Below are positions 15,122 to 22,902 of a stretch of DNA of 28,559 nt, one piece after another. The stretch is taken from contig CAJTVK010000013.1 of assembly GCA_910579645.1 (NCBI GenBank), positions 19,536 through 48,094 on the forward strand, written 5' to 3'. The first letter of the stretch is position 1. Each line of letters begins with the position of its first letter. A program made the position numbers and the translations under genes. Below the pieces are notes generated by a model that saw only the letters and a program-made list of their open reading frames with translations, was not told the origin of the DNA and searched no databases. This DNA comes from an uncultured Lachnospiraceae bacterium. Lineage in GTDB: Bacteria; Bacillota; Clostridia; Lachnospirales; Lachnospiraceae.

Positions 15122-16726
15122 ATGGATGTGACAACCGTTGCTTTATATATGAGGCTTTCAAGGGAAGATGAAAAAGCAATTGAAAATGGTTTGGTTAAAG
15201 AGGAAAGTAACAGCATCAGCAACCAGAGAAAACTCCTGCTTGGATTCCTGAAAAAGAAACAGGAATTTGCGGACAGTATTACCGTCCAGTATGTGGACGA
15301 CGGTTACTCAGGCACCCGGTTTGAAAGACCGGGTTTTACAGAGATGATGGACGAGGTGAAGAAGGGAAACATACAGTGCATTATTGTCAAGGATTTTTCC
15401 CGGTTCGGAAGAGATTACATTGAACTTGGCGATTATATCGAGCATATTTTCCCCTTTATGCAGGTACGCTTTATTGCGGTCAATGACGGCTATGACAGTG
15501 CGGAATATAGGGGGAAGACACCGGATATTGACGTGCCTTTCCGTAACCTTGCTTATTCTCTTTACAGTCAGGATATTTCGGACAAGATAAAGTCATCCCT
15601 TGCAGTGCGGAGAAAGAAAGGGCTGTATGTGGGTTCTGTCCCGCTTTATGGCTACCGGAGGGATGGGGAAGGCTTCCTGACACCGGATGAAGAGACGAAA
15701 GGAATCGTGCAGAGGATATACAGGGAATATCTTTCGGGGAAAGGGCTGGCAGAACTGGCACGGGAACTGAACGGGGAGGGGATACCCTCACCGAAGCAGC
15801 ATAAAATGGATAAAGGGCTTCTGCATAGGGAAAAGGGGGGTTCCTTTCAGGAATTTTCCTTAAGGGGAAAAACATATTTCTGGATTCCTACTACGCTCCG
15901 CCAGATTTTGCGGAATGAAACCTATACGGGTGTGCTATTGTCCGGCAGTTATAAAAGCGGTCCTCTTGGGAGCGGGAAACGTGTCTTTGTGCCGGAGGAG
16001 GAGCGTGTCCGCATAGAGGATGCCCATCCGGCTATCATAGACAAGGATACATTCCGAGAAGTGCAGGAAAAGATGCACACAAAGAGGGCCGGTGAAGAGA
16101 AGCCATTTCCGTTAAAAGGGCTGGTACGGTGTGGGGAATGTGGGCGGCTTATGGTAAGGGATAAGGGGCTGTTCCGGTGCAGATATCAGCAATTTACTGA
16201 CCATAGGAAGGTGGAAAGCATTCCGGAAGCAGAATTGGAAGGGATTGTGCGGAAAGCAGCGGACATTCAGCTGAGGCTGTTGGAAGAAGGGGAAACGGTA
16301 TTCCGGAGGGAAAAGGAATTGTGTGAGGAGAGGCGCAGGCAGCTTCTTACGGAGATGAAAAGGAAGAAACTGCAGGAAGAGAAAAAACGGGAAATGCGGA
16401 AGCAGCTTTACCACCGGTACAGGCAGGGGGAAATGGGGAAAGCGGAGTACCTTGCAAGGAAGGAGCGGGAAGGGAAGCTTGCGGAAGAGGCGGAGGCGGA
16501 ATGGACCGTACTGGAAGAGGCGGAAAAAAGGCTGCGGAAGAGAATGGAAGAAATAGAATCAGATGACACTGCGTTGGCGGAATGGCCGGGATGTAGGAAA
16601 GAGGTGAGAAAACTTTTCCGGTGCATGATTGAAAATGTCAATGTACATGTTGGAAAAGAGATTGAGATACGGTGGCAGTTCAGTGACGGATTTTTGTGTC
16701 ATTATCGTGACGCAAGCAGGGCATGA
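15122..16726 (+). CDS. large serine recombinase 3
   Basis: A 534-residue serine recombinase with nucleophile S13 in LYMRLSRED. ESNSISNQRKLL, YVDDGYSGTRFERPGF and IIVKDFSRFGRDYIELGDYI follow. A Recombinase domain leads to a reduced zinc ribbon: C337, C340 and C353 are visible but no fourth Cys, and a His in FTDHRKV may substitute. The tail is a long charged coiled coil (~390-500) and FRCMIENVNVHVGKEIEIRW. ATG 15122 follows GGGGAAGGG. The final codons cross the right attachment core: AGC AGG GCA TGA, where GCA TGA is deacetylase sequence. In the excised circle the same frame would read AGC AGG TGA, so the protein would lose only one residue. It is thus complete in either state. Confidence 0.92.
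   Translation: MDVTTVALYMRLSREDEKAIENGLVKEESNSISNQRKLLLGFLKKKQEFADSITVQYVDDGYSGTRFERPGFTEMMDEVKKGNIQCIIVKDFSRFGRDYIELGDYIEHIFPFMQVRFIAVNDGYDSAEYRGKTPDIDVPFRNLAYSLYSQDISDKIKSSLAVRRKKGLYVGSVPLYGYRRDGEGFLTPDEETKGIVQRIYREYLSGKGLAELARELNGEGIPSPKQHKMDKGLLHREKGGSFQEFSLRGKTYFWIPTTLRQILRNETYTGVLLSGSYKSGPLGSGKRVFVPEEERVRIEDAHPAIIDKDTFREVQEKMHTKRAGEEKPFPLKGLVRCGECGRLMVRDKGLFRCRYQQFTDHRKVESIPEAELEGIVRKAADIQLRLLEEGETVFRREKELCEERRRQLLTEMKRKKLQEEKKREMRKQLYHRYRQGEMGKAEYLARKEREGKLAEEAEAEWTVLEEAEKRLRKRMEEIESDDTALAEWPGCRKEVRKLFRCMIENVNVHVGKEIEIRWQFSDGFLCHYRDASRA
16697..16720 (-). other. right attachment site (attR) core and element arm
   Basis: The arm at 16697-16718 (TGTCATTATCGTGACGCAAG then CA) precedes the GG core at 16719-16720. 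Read on the minus strand it matches the left arm at 17 of 22 positions, including the shared ATAATGACA at its far end. It overlaps the last codons of recombinase 3. Confidence 0.75.
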
Positions 16727-17171
16727 CATGGGAAACCTGAGTGAGAGCAGGAAAAATCTGTCTCAGTTAAGCCCGGCAGAGTGTCTGGAGTCGATACAGA
16801 AAACGCATACCCGTGTGCAGGAACTGACCGGCTATGAAATGGCTTTGTTCCGTCCTCCTTATGGGGACTATGACAATAAAGTATTGGAAAATGCAAAGGA
16901 ATGCGGCTATGCTTCGGTATTGTGGAATGTGGACAGCTATGATTGGAAGGATTATGGCGTGGATGCCATCCTGAAGAATGTGCTGGAAAATGAGAATCTG
17001 GGAAACGGAAGCATTATCCGCTGTCACAGCGGAGCCAGATATATGGCGGACGCGCTGGATTCCCTTATAAAGGGACTGGAGAAGCAGGGGTATGAAATCA
17101 TTCCGGTTTCCCGGCTGATTTATGAGGACAAATATCATATGAAGGAGGACGGCAGGCAGGTGAAAAACTGA
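16719..17171 (+). pseudogene. polysaccharide deacetylase, 3' fragment
   Basis: The C-terminal 150 codons of the split deacetylase, with no start codon of their own. They open with GHDMGNLSESRKNLSQLSPA. In the family this is the GHxxGNHSxxHxN metal-binding motif, but here both histidines are replaced (Leu and Arg). Later motifs are preserved: LFRPPYGDYDNKVLENAKEC, WNVDSYDWKDYG, and SIIRCHSGARYMADALDSLI with its histidine. The frame relative to the 5' fragment is exact across the GG core, and no other frameshift or stop is seen. A rejoined protein would be of normal length but would probably not bind zinc in the usual way. It may be a non-catalytic relative, or the gene may already be decaying. 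It converges with the glycosyltransferase-like gene 29 bp further on. Confidence 0.85.
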
Positions 17172-17200
17172 CGGCGGCAGAAAAGCGGGAATCCGGCGTA

Positions 17201-18775
17201 TTACCATTGCTTCCACGACATGTAGACAATAAGCATAATGCCCATGGTAATGCACACCCCGCTGCGGACGGTGCGGGAGAATATGCCCATAAAAGTATTG
17301 CCCGGGTATAGCCGGCTGCTGTCCGACAGTCCTATGGCGGTATAGACAAGGCAGATTACAATATAGCGGAAGTCGCTGCTGCAGGTATAAGGATATTTCA
17401 CGGAAAATAAGGCGAAACTGAATAAAAATGCAAGATAGCCGGTGGAGAGGAAAAGTGACTCAAGACCGGTTTCTTTTGTTCCTTTTCGCCATTTTGTATA
17501 TTGAGCGGCAAAGAAAAGCAGCGCGGAAGCAGCGGCAAAGATGATGGCGCAAATATAGGAGGCCTGACAAAGAAAGAGGGGCAGGCCGGTAAGCGCTGCC
17601 GGATATTCTTCCGTAAATAAGGAGGTCTGGAACATAATGACCCATGTATTATGGATGGCATCGCCGCTTAGCGGATGAAAGGGGAAGGAAAAATGCCAGT
17701 CAGACAGGGAGGGAAGCCCCAGTCTGGCCCATAAGCTATAATTCCCCGTATACATAATGGAATTCTCTGTGGCGGAGGAAATTCCCGGCTTAACGTGAAA
17801 GCGGATCAGGTTGCGGGCAATCCAGCACAGTCCGATGCTTCCTGACGTAAGGCCGAACAGAAGATAGCGGCGGAGCAAACGCAGAATGTCCTGTTTTGTT
17901 CCGCGGCGCAGGGTGCCGGCAAAATCAATCAGAAAAAGCAGCCCCACAGGAAAGGCGATAATGGCGGTATTGATTTTGCACAGCATGCCGAAACCTATGG
18001 AAACGGCTATGAGCAGCAGGTTTTTCCATGATTTTTCCTGGAGCCAGCGCAGCACGGCAAGGATGGCACAGGCCAAAAGGACGGAAGAAAGCATGTCATT
18101 GTTGACACTGCCGGACATGACAGTCAGGGCAGGGTGCAGGGCGGTCAGCAGCAGGCCGGCATATAGCCCGTTTCCTTCCGCGCCTGTCCGTTTCAGGATT
18201 CGGTAAGTGAGCAGCATGAACAGCCCGGAATAAAACAGGGGCAGAACCTGTAGGTTCTCAAAGGCCAGTTCTTCCGCCATGCCAAGGGAAGTCAGGAAAA
18301 TCAGCCAAAGGCCGGATAATAGGTAGTGCAGGGGCGGATGATAGTAGGAAAAAAGCTGGTAGGGATTCATATCCGGCAGCTTGCGGAATTTGTAGATATA
18401 TTCTATGTAGCCGATATGCCCCGGGTTTACCTGTGCGGTGGCAATGCCGGTATAGACACCTTCGTCATGCTGCCTGTCGAATAGGCCGGACAGCAGCACA
18501 TAGCTGCAATGAAAGAGCATGCCCCAGAAAATCAGGAAAAAAACAATATGGTTCTCGGTCAGCCGATGGGTCAGGCGGAGGACGGTTACGGCAGTCAGGG
18601 TAAGGGCAAAAAGGAAGAGGCACCCGCCGAGGATCCGGTTCCGCGGCAGTGCCGCAAGGGATGGGATTCCCTGCATAAGGGTGGTGAGCAGGCAGAAAAG
18701 AAGCAGCATGGCGATGATGGCGGGAGTTGAGAGTAAGTTTTTGGCCGGGTGGGACGAAGGGGTGGGATTATGCAT
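17201..18775 (-). CDS. polytopic membrane protein, glycosyltransferase 39/ArnT-like
   Basis: A 524-residue integral membrane protein with roughly ten to twelve hydrophobic helices. The first long external loop contains the acidic DEGVYTGIATAQVNPGH and then YYHPPLHYLLSGLWL. This layout (acidic pair after the first helices, then a HPP motif before a helix) is typical of GT-C glycosyltransferases of the ArnT/PMT superfamily, which use a polyprenyl-phosphate sugar donor and act on the outer face of the membrane. The acceptor is unknown. ATG 18775 has AAAGGAA about 9 nt upstream on the minus strand. It stands as a single-gene unit, convergent with the deacetylase fragment and divergent from the acyltransferase across a 630-bp gap. 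Confidence 0.72.
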   Translation of the reverse strand: MHNPTPSSHPAKNLLSTPAIIAMLLLFCLLTTLMQGIPSLAALPRNRILGGCLFLFALTLTAVTVLRLTHRLTENHIVFFLIFWGMLFHCSYVLLSGLFDRQHDEGVYTGIATAQVNPGHIGYIEYIYKFRKLPDMNPYQLFSYYHPPLHYLLSGLWLIFLTSLGMAEELAFENLQVLPLFYSGLFMLLTYRILKRTGAEGNGLYAGLLLTALHPALTVMSGSVNNDMLSSVLLACAILAVLRWLQEKSWKNLLLIAVSIGFGMLCKINTAIIAFPVGLLFLIDFAGTLRRGTKQDILRLLRRYLLFGLTSGSIGLCWIARNLIRFHVKPGISSATENSIMYTGNYSLWARLGLPSLSDWHFSFPFHPLSGDAIHNTWVIMFQTSLFTEEYPAALTGLPLFLCQASYICAIIFAAASALLFFAAQYTKWRKGTKETGLESLFLSTGYLAFLFSFALFSVKYPYTCSSDFRYIVICLVYTAIGLSDSSRLYPGNTFMGIFSRTVRSGVCITMGIMLIVYMSWKQW

Positions 18776-18892
18776 ATGAGGAGGTTCCTTTCCATGGTTT
18801 ACGGTTATGCCGGACGCGAAAATTGTCGTCGTTTGCTGTTTTTATTATAACGGACTTCTCCTTTTTTGTCAGTAAGTGATTTTATTGAAACA

Positions 18893-19099
18893 GGGAAATT
18901 CCGCAATGTCATTAACTTAAGCCGCAGGCTGCGTCAGGAATGATGTTTTTAATCGGACCTTCGAAAAACGCCGGCACTTAGGCACTGTATTTTAGTGCCT
19001 TAGTACCGCTGCGTTTGCCGCAGAGCAAAAGCGTGTCCGAATAAAAACATCATTCCTGACGCAGCCTGCGGCTTAAGTTAATGACATTGGGAAATTCCG
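18893..19099. repeat. 184-bp palindrome flanked by 11-bp direct repeats
   Basis: The left arm (18905-18958) and right arm (19034-19088) are complementary over about 54 bp with a single mismatch. They begin AATGTCATTAACTTAAGCCG. Inside is a second inverted repeat, ACTTAGGCACT...AGTGCCTTAGT, with one mismatch. The direct repeat GGGAAATTCCG stands on both sides (18893-18903 and 19089-19099), like a target duplication. There is no ORF. It differs from the two MITE-like elements in sequence. It may be an inserted palindromic element or a very strong bidirectional terminator between the divergent genes. Confidence 0.7.
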
Positions 19100-19407
19100 G
19101 GCTTTTCGGAGCGAAATCACATCTTTTTGGGATTTCCGTGCCGTAAATGATTTCATTATAGCAAAATTCCACTTTTTTCTGTATAATAGAGAATAATTAT
19201 TTATTATAAGTGTATCAATGGTCTTACCGTTATTTCCGCAAGGCATTACCAGTATTTTCAATCTGCAGGGCGGAAGAGGGAGGCGACGCGGTGGTATGGC
19301 TGACCGATGACAACAAAAACTCCTGCTGCAAGCAACGGGTATCGGTTGGCTTTAAGCAGCCGCTTGGCACGTTGTGAGCGGGAATAAACAGAAAAACGGA
19401 GAGAGTT
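19100..19407. other. intergenic stretch before acyltransferase gene
   Basis: No gene I recognise. A TATAAT at 19182-19187 lacks a convincing -35 box but could be the acyltransferase promoter. A 55-codon frame at 19210-19377 (GTG start, contains VVWLTDDNKNSCCKQRVS) has no ribosome binding site and no known similarity. It may be a remnant of a lost gene or chance. Confidence 0.4.
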
Positions 19408-20535
19408 ATGAGACAAACGATATCGGAAAAAAAGGAAAACAGCACCTTTCGTATTTTATCTGCCATAGGCATTTTGCTGGTAGTGGCAGGGCATGCGGAT
19501 TTTCATATATTGGATATGGGGGGACTGTTCCCCTATTATTCCTTTCATGTGGCGCTTTTTCTTTTTATATCGGGGTATTTTTATGAAGAGAAGGCGGAGC
19601 AGGGGATTTGGGCGTATGTAAAGAAGAAAGCGCGCAGGCTTTTGCTGCCGTATTTCATATGGAATCTGGCATACGGGCTTTTGGCTGTCCTGCTGCATGG
19701 CGCGGGATTTGCCATCGGGCAGGGAATCGGACTGAAGACATTGTTTTTGGATCCCTTTCTGGGAGGGCACCAGTTCGGGTGGAATTTCCCGGCTTGGTTT
19801 GTGCCGGCTTTGTTCCTTGTTGAAGTGATGAATGTCTTCATGAGGAAGATTTTGGGATGGGTGCACATGAAAAAGGAATGGCTGATACTGGCACTTACCC
19901 TGCTGGCGGGAATGATGACGGTAGGGCTGGCTATCGGAGGACATGTGTGGGGAAATTATAAGTTTCCGGGACGGCTTCTTTTTATGTTCCCGTGTTATCA
20001 GATGGGATGTTTTTATAAAAAGCATTTGGAGAAAAGGGACCGGCTGCCGGACGGCATTTATTTTGCAGTGCTGTTGGTGGTGCAGCTGACGGTGATATGC
20101 CGTAACGGCGGCCTGGCGTACAGTACGGTGTGGTGTACGGGATTTGCCAACGGGCCGGCAGTGCCTTATCTGACGACGGTGACAGGGATTGCGTTCTGGC
20201 TGCGGGTAGCAAGGCTGCTCTCGCCGCTTTCGGACCGTATGACCGGCGTGGCATGGGCCGGCAGGAATACCTATGCAATTATGCTGCATCATATTTTGGG
20301 CTTTTTTGCGGTAAAAGGGATTTTCTGGGGAATAAGCATGGTTACTTCCTGGTGTGGGGATTTTGACCGGACGGCATTTCTGTCCGATGTGGGTTATATC
20401 TATGTGCCGGGTGGTGTACAGGCATGGAAATGGATATATTTAGCAGCCGGATTCGGAATTCCTTATATGGTCAGAAGATGTGAAAGAGCAGCCGGAAAGA
20501 GGATTTCGGGATATGCGGCAGGAAGCGGGGAATAG
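19408..20535 (+). CDS. acyltransferase 3 family membrane protein
   Basis: A 375-residue integral membrane acyltransferase of the Acyl_transf_3 (OafA/WecH-like) family. It would transfer an acetyl or other acyl group to a surface carbohydrate. The family pattern is clear: RILSAIGILLVVAGHADFH with the conserved histidine at the end of helix 1, FHVALFLFISGYFYEEK, KKKARRLLLPYFIWN, and later the WAGRNTYAIMLHHILGFFAV segment with its conserved Tyr and His. About ten hydrophobic helices are visible. ATG 19408 has GGAGAGAG upstream. The next gene, a polytopic membrane protein, starts 101 bp later with its own strong site, and the two probably form one unit making or decorating an envelope glycan. Confidence 0.85.
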   Translation: MRQTISEKKENSTFRILSAIGILLVVAGHADFHILDMGGLFPYYSFHVALFLFISGYFYEEKAEQGIWAYVKKKARRLLLPYFIWNLAYGLLAVLLHGAGFAIGQGIGLKTLFLDPFLGGHQFGWNFPAWFVPALFLVEVMNVFMRKILGWVHMKKEWLILALTLLAGMMTVGLAIGGHVWGNYKFPGRLLFMFPCYQMGCFYKKHLEKRDRLPDGIYFAVLLVVQLTVICRNGGLAYSTVWCTGFANGPAVPYLTTVTGIAFWLRVARLLSPLSDRMTGVAWAGRNTYAIMLHHILGFFAVKGIFWGISMVTSWCGDFDRTAFLSDVGYIYVPGGVQAWKWIYLAAGFGIPYMVRRCERAAGKRISGYAAGSGE

Positions 20536-20636
20536 GGAATGGCGGGACGGAGAGGCAGAAGAGACGGCCGGGGAGTATTCTGCCAAGGGGAAGAGTACTA
20601 TGGCAGGCACTCGGAGGGCAAGGAGGATATCAGTAT

Positions 20637-22712
20637 ATGTTAAGGAGATTTTTGGTGAAAATAGGTGCAGGAAAACGGAAACCGTGGGAAGCGTGGCTTT
20701 GGCTGTTGATGCTTGCGCTGGCAGCGGAGGTATCCTTATTTAACTTTTCGGCATGGAGAAGCCGTATTTTCCGAAGCGGCGACGGTTCTTTCGGGGAAGT
20801 GAGCGTGGAAGGAGCCGTCAGGACGGACAATGGGGAAGCGCCTGTTTATATGGTGGAAGAGGGTATGCTGTCCATGCATGTCACAGGAGTGGATGCAGAA
20901 ATACATAATCTTGGGTTGGAACTGTACTTCCCGGAGCCGGATCTTCGGCCGGAGACGGTGCCTTATAAGGTAAGCATATCCGATGAAGGGAATTATTATC
21001 CGTATGTCCTGCCGGAACAGGTATGGCTGCCGGAGGTGAGCAGAACTCATTATATCAATCTGCATACTGCGGGCAAAGTATCGGAAATCGGCGTGGAGTT
21101 TGTCATTCCGGCCGGTTGTTTGGTGGAAGCGTCTCTTTCCCATGACGTGCCGGTTCCGTTTGTTTTTTATATCGGAAGATGGCTGATGACATGGGCGGTT
21201 TTGTGTCTGGCATATTATGCTTGGTGCGTAGGCAGGGGACGGCTGGAAGCCGGGAAATGGATTGGGTCAAGACGGCAGAAGCTTATTACGGCGGCAGTGA
21301 TTGTGCTGTTGGCGGGGATGGCATGGAAGCTTGCCCATGTGAATCCGGTCTGCATTGCCGCACCTTGGCCTCACCATAAGCAATATCAGGAACTGGCGGA
21401 GGCTATGGCCGGGGGAAGCTTCCGGCTGGCGGCGGCTCCGTCGGAAGAACTGAATCAGGCGGAAAACCCGTATGATACCATTTATCTGCAGGCCAACGGA
21501 ATTCCTTATCAGGCGGATTATGCATATTTTGAAGGGGGTTATTATGTATATTTCGGCGTGGTGCCAGAACTTCTGCTGTATCTGCCCTGTTATCTGCTGA
21601 CCGGGCATCATTTGCCGAATTATTTGGCAGTGTACCTATTTTACTGCGGGTTTCTGCTGGCGGTTTTTGCGTTGTACCGGGAAATCGTAAAGCGGTGGTT
21701 TGTGAATACTCCTTTCTTTTTATATATCATGGCATGTGTGCTGACGGTCTGCAGCGGTAATTATCTGTTTGTGGCCGCAAGGCCGGATATGTATGATACG
21801 CCCATTATGGCTGCCAATATGTTTACGGCGGCGGGGCTTTGGCTATGGATGAAAGGGAAATATCTGATGCATACAAAACGGAAGCGGCTGGCTTATCTGG
21901 CAGGCTCGTTCTGTATGGCGCTGGTGGCCGGCTGCCGTCCTCAGATGCTGCTGTTTTCATTTCTTGCAGTGCCGTTATTCTGGGAGGAGGTAGTTAAGAA
22001 AAGGGAATTATTCGGGAAAAAGAATCTTTTGGATACTTTTTGCCTTTGCCTGCCCTATGTGCTGACGGCAGCGGGCATTATGTATTATAATGCGGCGCGG
22101 TTTGGATCGCCCTTTGATTTCGGGGCTACTTACAGTTTGACGAGCAATGACATGACGAAGCGGGGATTTAACATGCATCAGGCATTGCTGGGGCTGTGGC
22201 ACTATTTTCTGCAGCTTCCGTCGGTAAGCAGCGAGTTTCCGTTTATAAAGGGCATGCAGATTGAGTCCGGGACTTATATGGGAAGGCTGAATGCGGAATA
22301 TACTTACGGCGGGATTTTGGCGTGCAATGCTTTTGCCTGGCTGCTGGTGCTTCTGCGGAGGGAAAAAAGGCTGCTGAAGTATAAGGGGGTTTATGCTTTT
22401 ACGATGGTGAGCCTGGCGGTTCCGGCTGTCATAGGGGCAGTGGACGTAACCGGCGCGGGGATTCTGCAGCGATATATGGTGGATATGGTATGGGGCATAT
22501 TACTGGCTGCCGTGTTTGTTTTATTTGCAGTTTGGGAAGTGAGCAACGGAACGGAAAGAAGAAGTGAACTGATGCTGCTTCTGATGGGTATCTGCCTGCT
22601 GCAGGCGGTATACGGTTTGGGCGTGGTGATGGGGAACGGCGACTTGAGCGTTAATGTGCGCAGTTCTAATCCGGAATTGTATTATAGGTTAAAAAGTCTG
22701 CTGATGTTTTAG
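20637..22712 (+). CDS. large polytopic membrane protein, glycosyltransferase-like
   Basis: A 691-residue membrane protein of unknown exact function. One N-terminal helix (~18-36, WEAWLWLLMLALAAEVSLFN) is followed by a ~145-residue extracytoplasmic beta-rich region, then about ten hydrophobic helices. After the second helix group comes ANGIPYQADYAYFEGGYYVY and FGVVPELLLYLPCYLL. This external YFEGxYYVYFGVxP segment recurs in Lachnospiraceae GT-C-like membrane proteins, which suggests a sugar transferase or polymer export role. AGGAGG lies about 9 nt before ATG 20637. The gene ends just before a strong promoter of its own for the surface protein, so the transcription unit probably stops here, though no clear terminator is visible. 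Confidence 0.68.
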   Translation: MLRRFLVKIGAGKRKPWEAWLWLLMLALAAEVSLFNFSAWRSRIFRSGDGSFGEVSVEGAVRTDNGEAPVYMVEEGMLSMHVTGVDAEIHNLGLELYFPEPDLRPETVPYKVSISDEGNYYPYVLPEQVWLPEVSRTHYINLHTAGKVSEIGVEFVIPAGCLVEASLSHDVPVPFVFYIGRWLMTWAVLCLAYYAWCVGRGRLEAGKWIGSRRQKLITAAVIVLLAGMAWKLAHVNPVCIAAPWPHHKQYQELAEAMAGGSFRLAAAPSEELNQAENPYDTIYLQANGIPYQADYAYFEGGYYVYFGVVPELLLYLPCYLLTGHHLPNYLAVYLFYCGFLLAVFALYREIVKRWFVNTPFFLYIMACVLTVCSGNYLFVAARPDMYDTPIMAANMFTAAGLWLWMKGKYLMHTKRKRLAYLAGSFCMALVAGCRPQMLLFSFLAVPLFWEEVVKKRELFGKKNLLDTFCLCLPYVLTAAGIMYYNAARFGSPFDFGATYSLTSNDMTKRGFNMHQALLGLWHYFLQLPSVSSEFPFIKGMQIESGTYMGRLNAEYTYGGILACNAFAWLLVLLRREKRLLKYKGVYAFTMVSLAVPAVIGAVDVTGAGILQRYMVDMVWGILLAAVFVLFAVWEVSNGTERRSELMLLLMGICLLQAVYGLGVVMGNGDLSVNVRSSNPELYYRLKSLLMF

Positions 22713-22739
22713 GGTATGTCAGCGGATATGAAACAAGGG

Positions 22740-22768
22740 TTGACAAAAAGAATCATCAGTGATACAAT
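22740..22768 (+). promoter_or_regulatory. near-consensus sigma-A promoter of surface protein gene
   Basis: TTGACA at 22740-22745, a 17-bp spacer and TACAAT at 22763-22768: the best promoter in the window. A 7-bp inverted repeat ATTCCAT...ATGGAAT (about 22769-22793) straddles the expected transcription start and could be an operator. The surface gene is therefore likely to be strongly transcribed unless repressed or attenuated. Confidence 0.8.
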
Positions 22769-22811
22769 TATTCCATAATATTCGTGAATGGAATTATAAA
22801 TCAATAACGTG

Positions 22812-22862
22812 AAACCTGTCTTTTGGAATGTAGCAAAGCAGCATCCATAGGATAGGTTTTTT
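22812..22862 (+). terminator. leader hairpin with U tract (possible attenuator)
   Basis: AAACCTGTC at 22812-22820 pairs with GATAGGTTT at 22851-22859 (9 bp, one G-U), followed by a run of T to 22862. The 30-nt loop can form an inner stem around GTAGCAAAGCAGC. It lies between the strong promoter and the Shine-Dalgarno of the surface protein, where an intrinsic terminator would act as an attenuator. The RNA does not match any riboswitch class I know. Confidence 0.5.
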
Positions 22863-22902
22863 ATGTGCAAAAATGTGCGGAAAACATTCAGGAGGTAAGA
22901 AG

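Larger units (their letters stand above)
11026..16720 (+). mobile_element. 5.7 kb serine-recombinase element inserted in deacetylase gene
   Basis: The element separates the two halves of the deacetylase gene. Its limits are set by the shared dinucleotide GG (11026-11027 and 16719-16720). Joining the flanks there gives GAA GAG GGG CAT GAC ATG, which restores the conserved deacetylase order EEGHDMGN in frame. The ends abutting GG are inverted repeats matching 17 of 22 positions, as expected for the arms of a serine-recombinase attP. Contents are one DUF6870-type protein and three large serine recombinases, all on the plus strand. I see no replication, conjugation, resistance or toxin genes. It could be a minimal integrative element, or a programmed gene-splitting element like skin. 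Confidence 0.85.

Noticed and set aside
16629..17171. Independent gene starting within recombinase 3 and running into the deacetylase end
   Set aside because: The upstream part is an out-of-frame reading of recombinase 3. Only the part after 16719 is deacetylase sequence.
19210..19377. A 55-codon plus-strand frame (GTG start)
   Set aside because: There is no Shine-Dalgarno and no similarity that I recognise. It may be a remnant, but it is not supported as a gene.
22790..22870. Possible c-di-GMP (GEMM-I) riboswitch, because of GCAAAGC in the leader
   Set aside because: The segment is far shorter than a GEMM aptamer and lacks the CACGCACAGGGCAAACC-like and GAAA-loop parts. Only a simple hairpin is supported.
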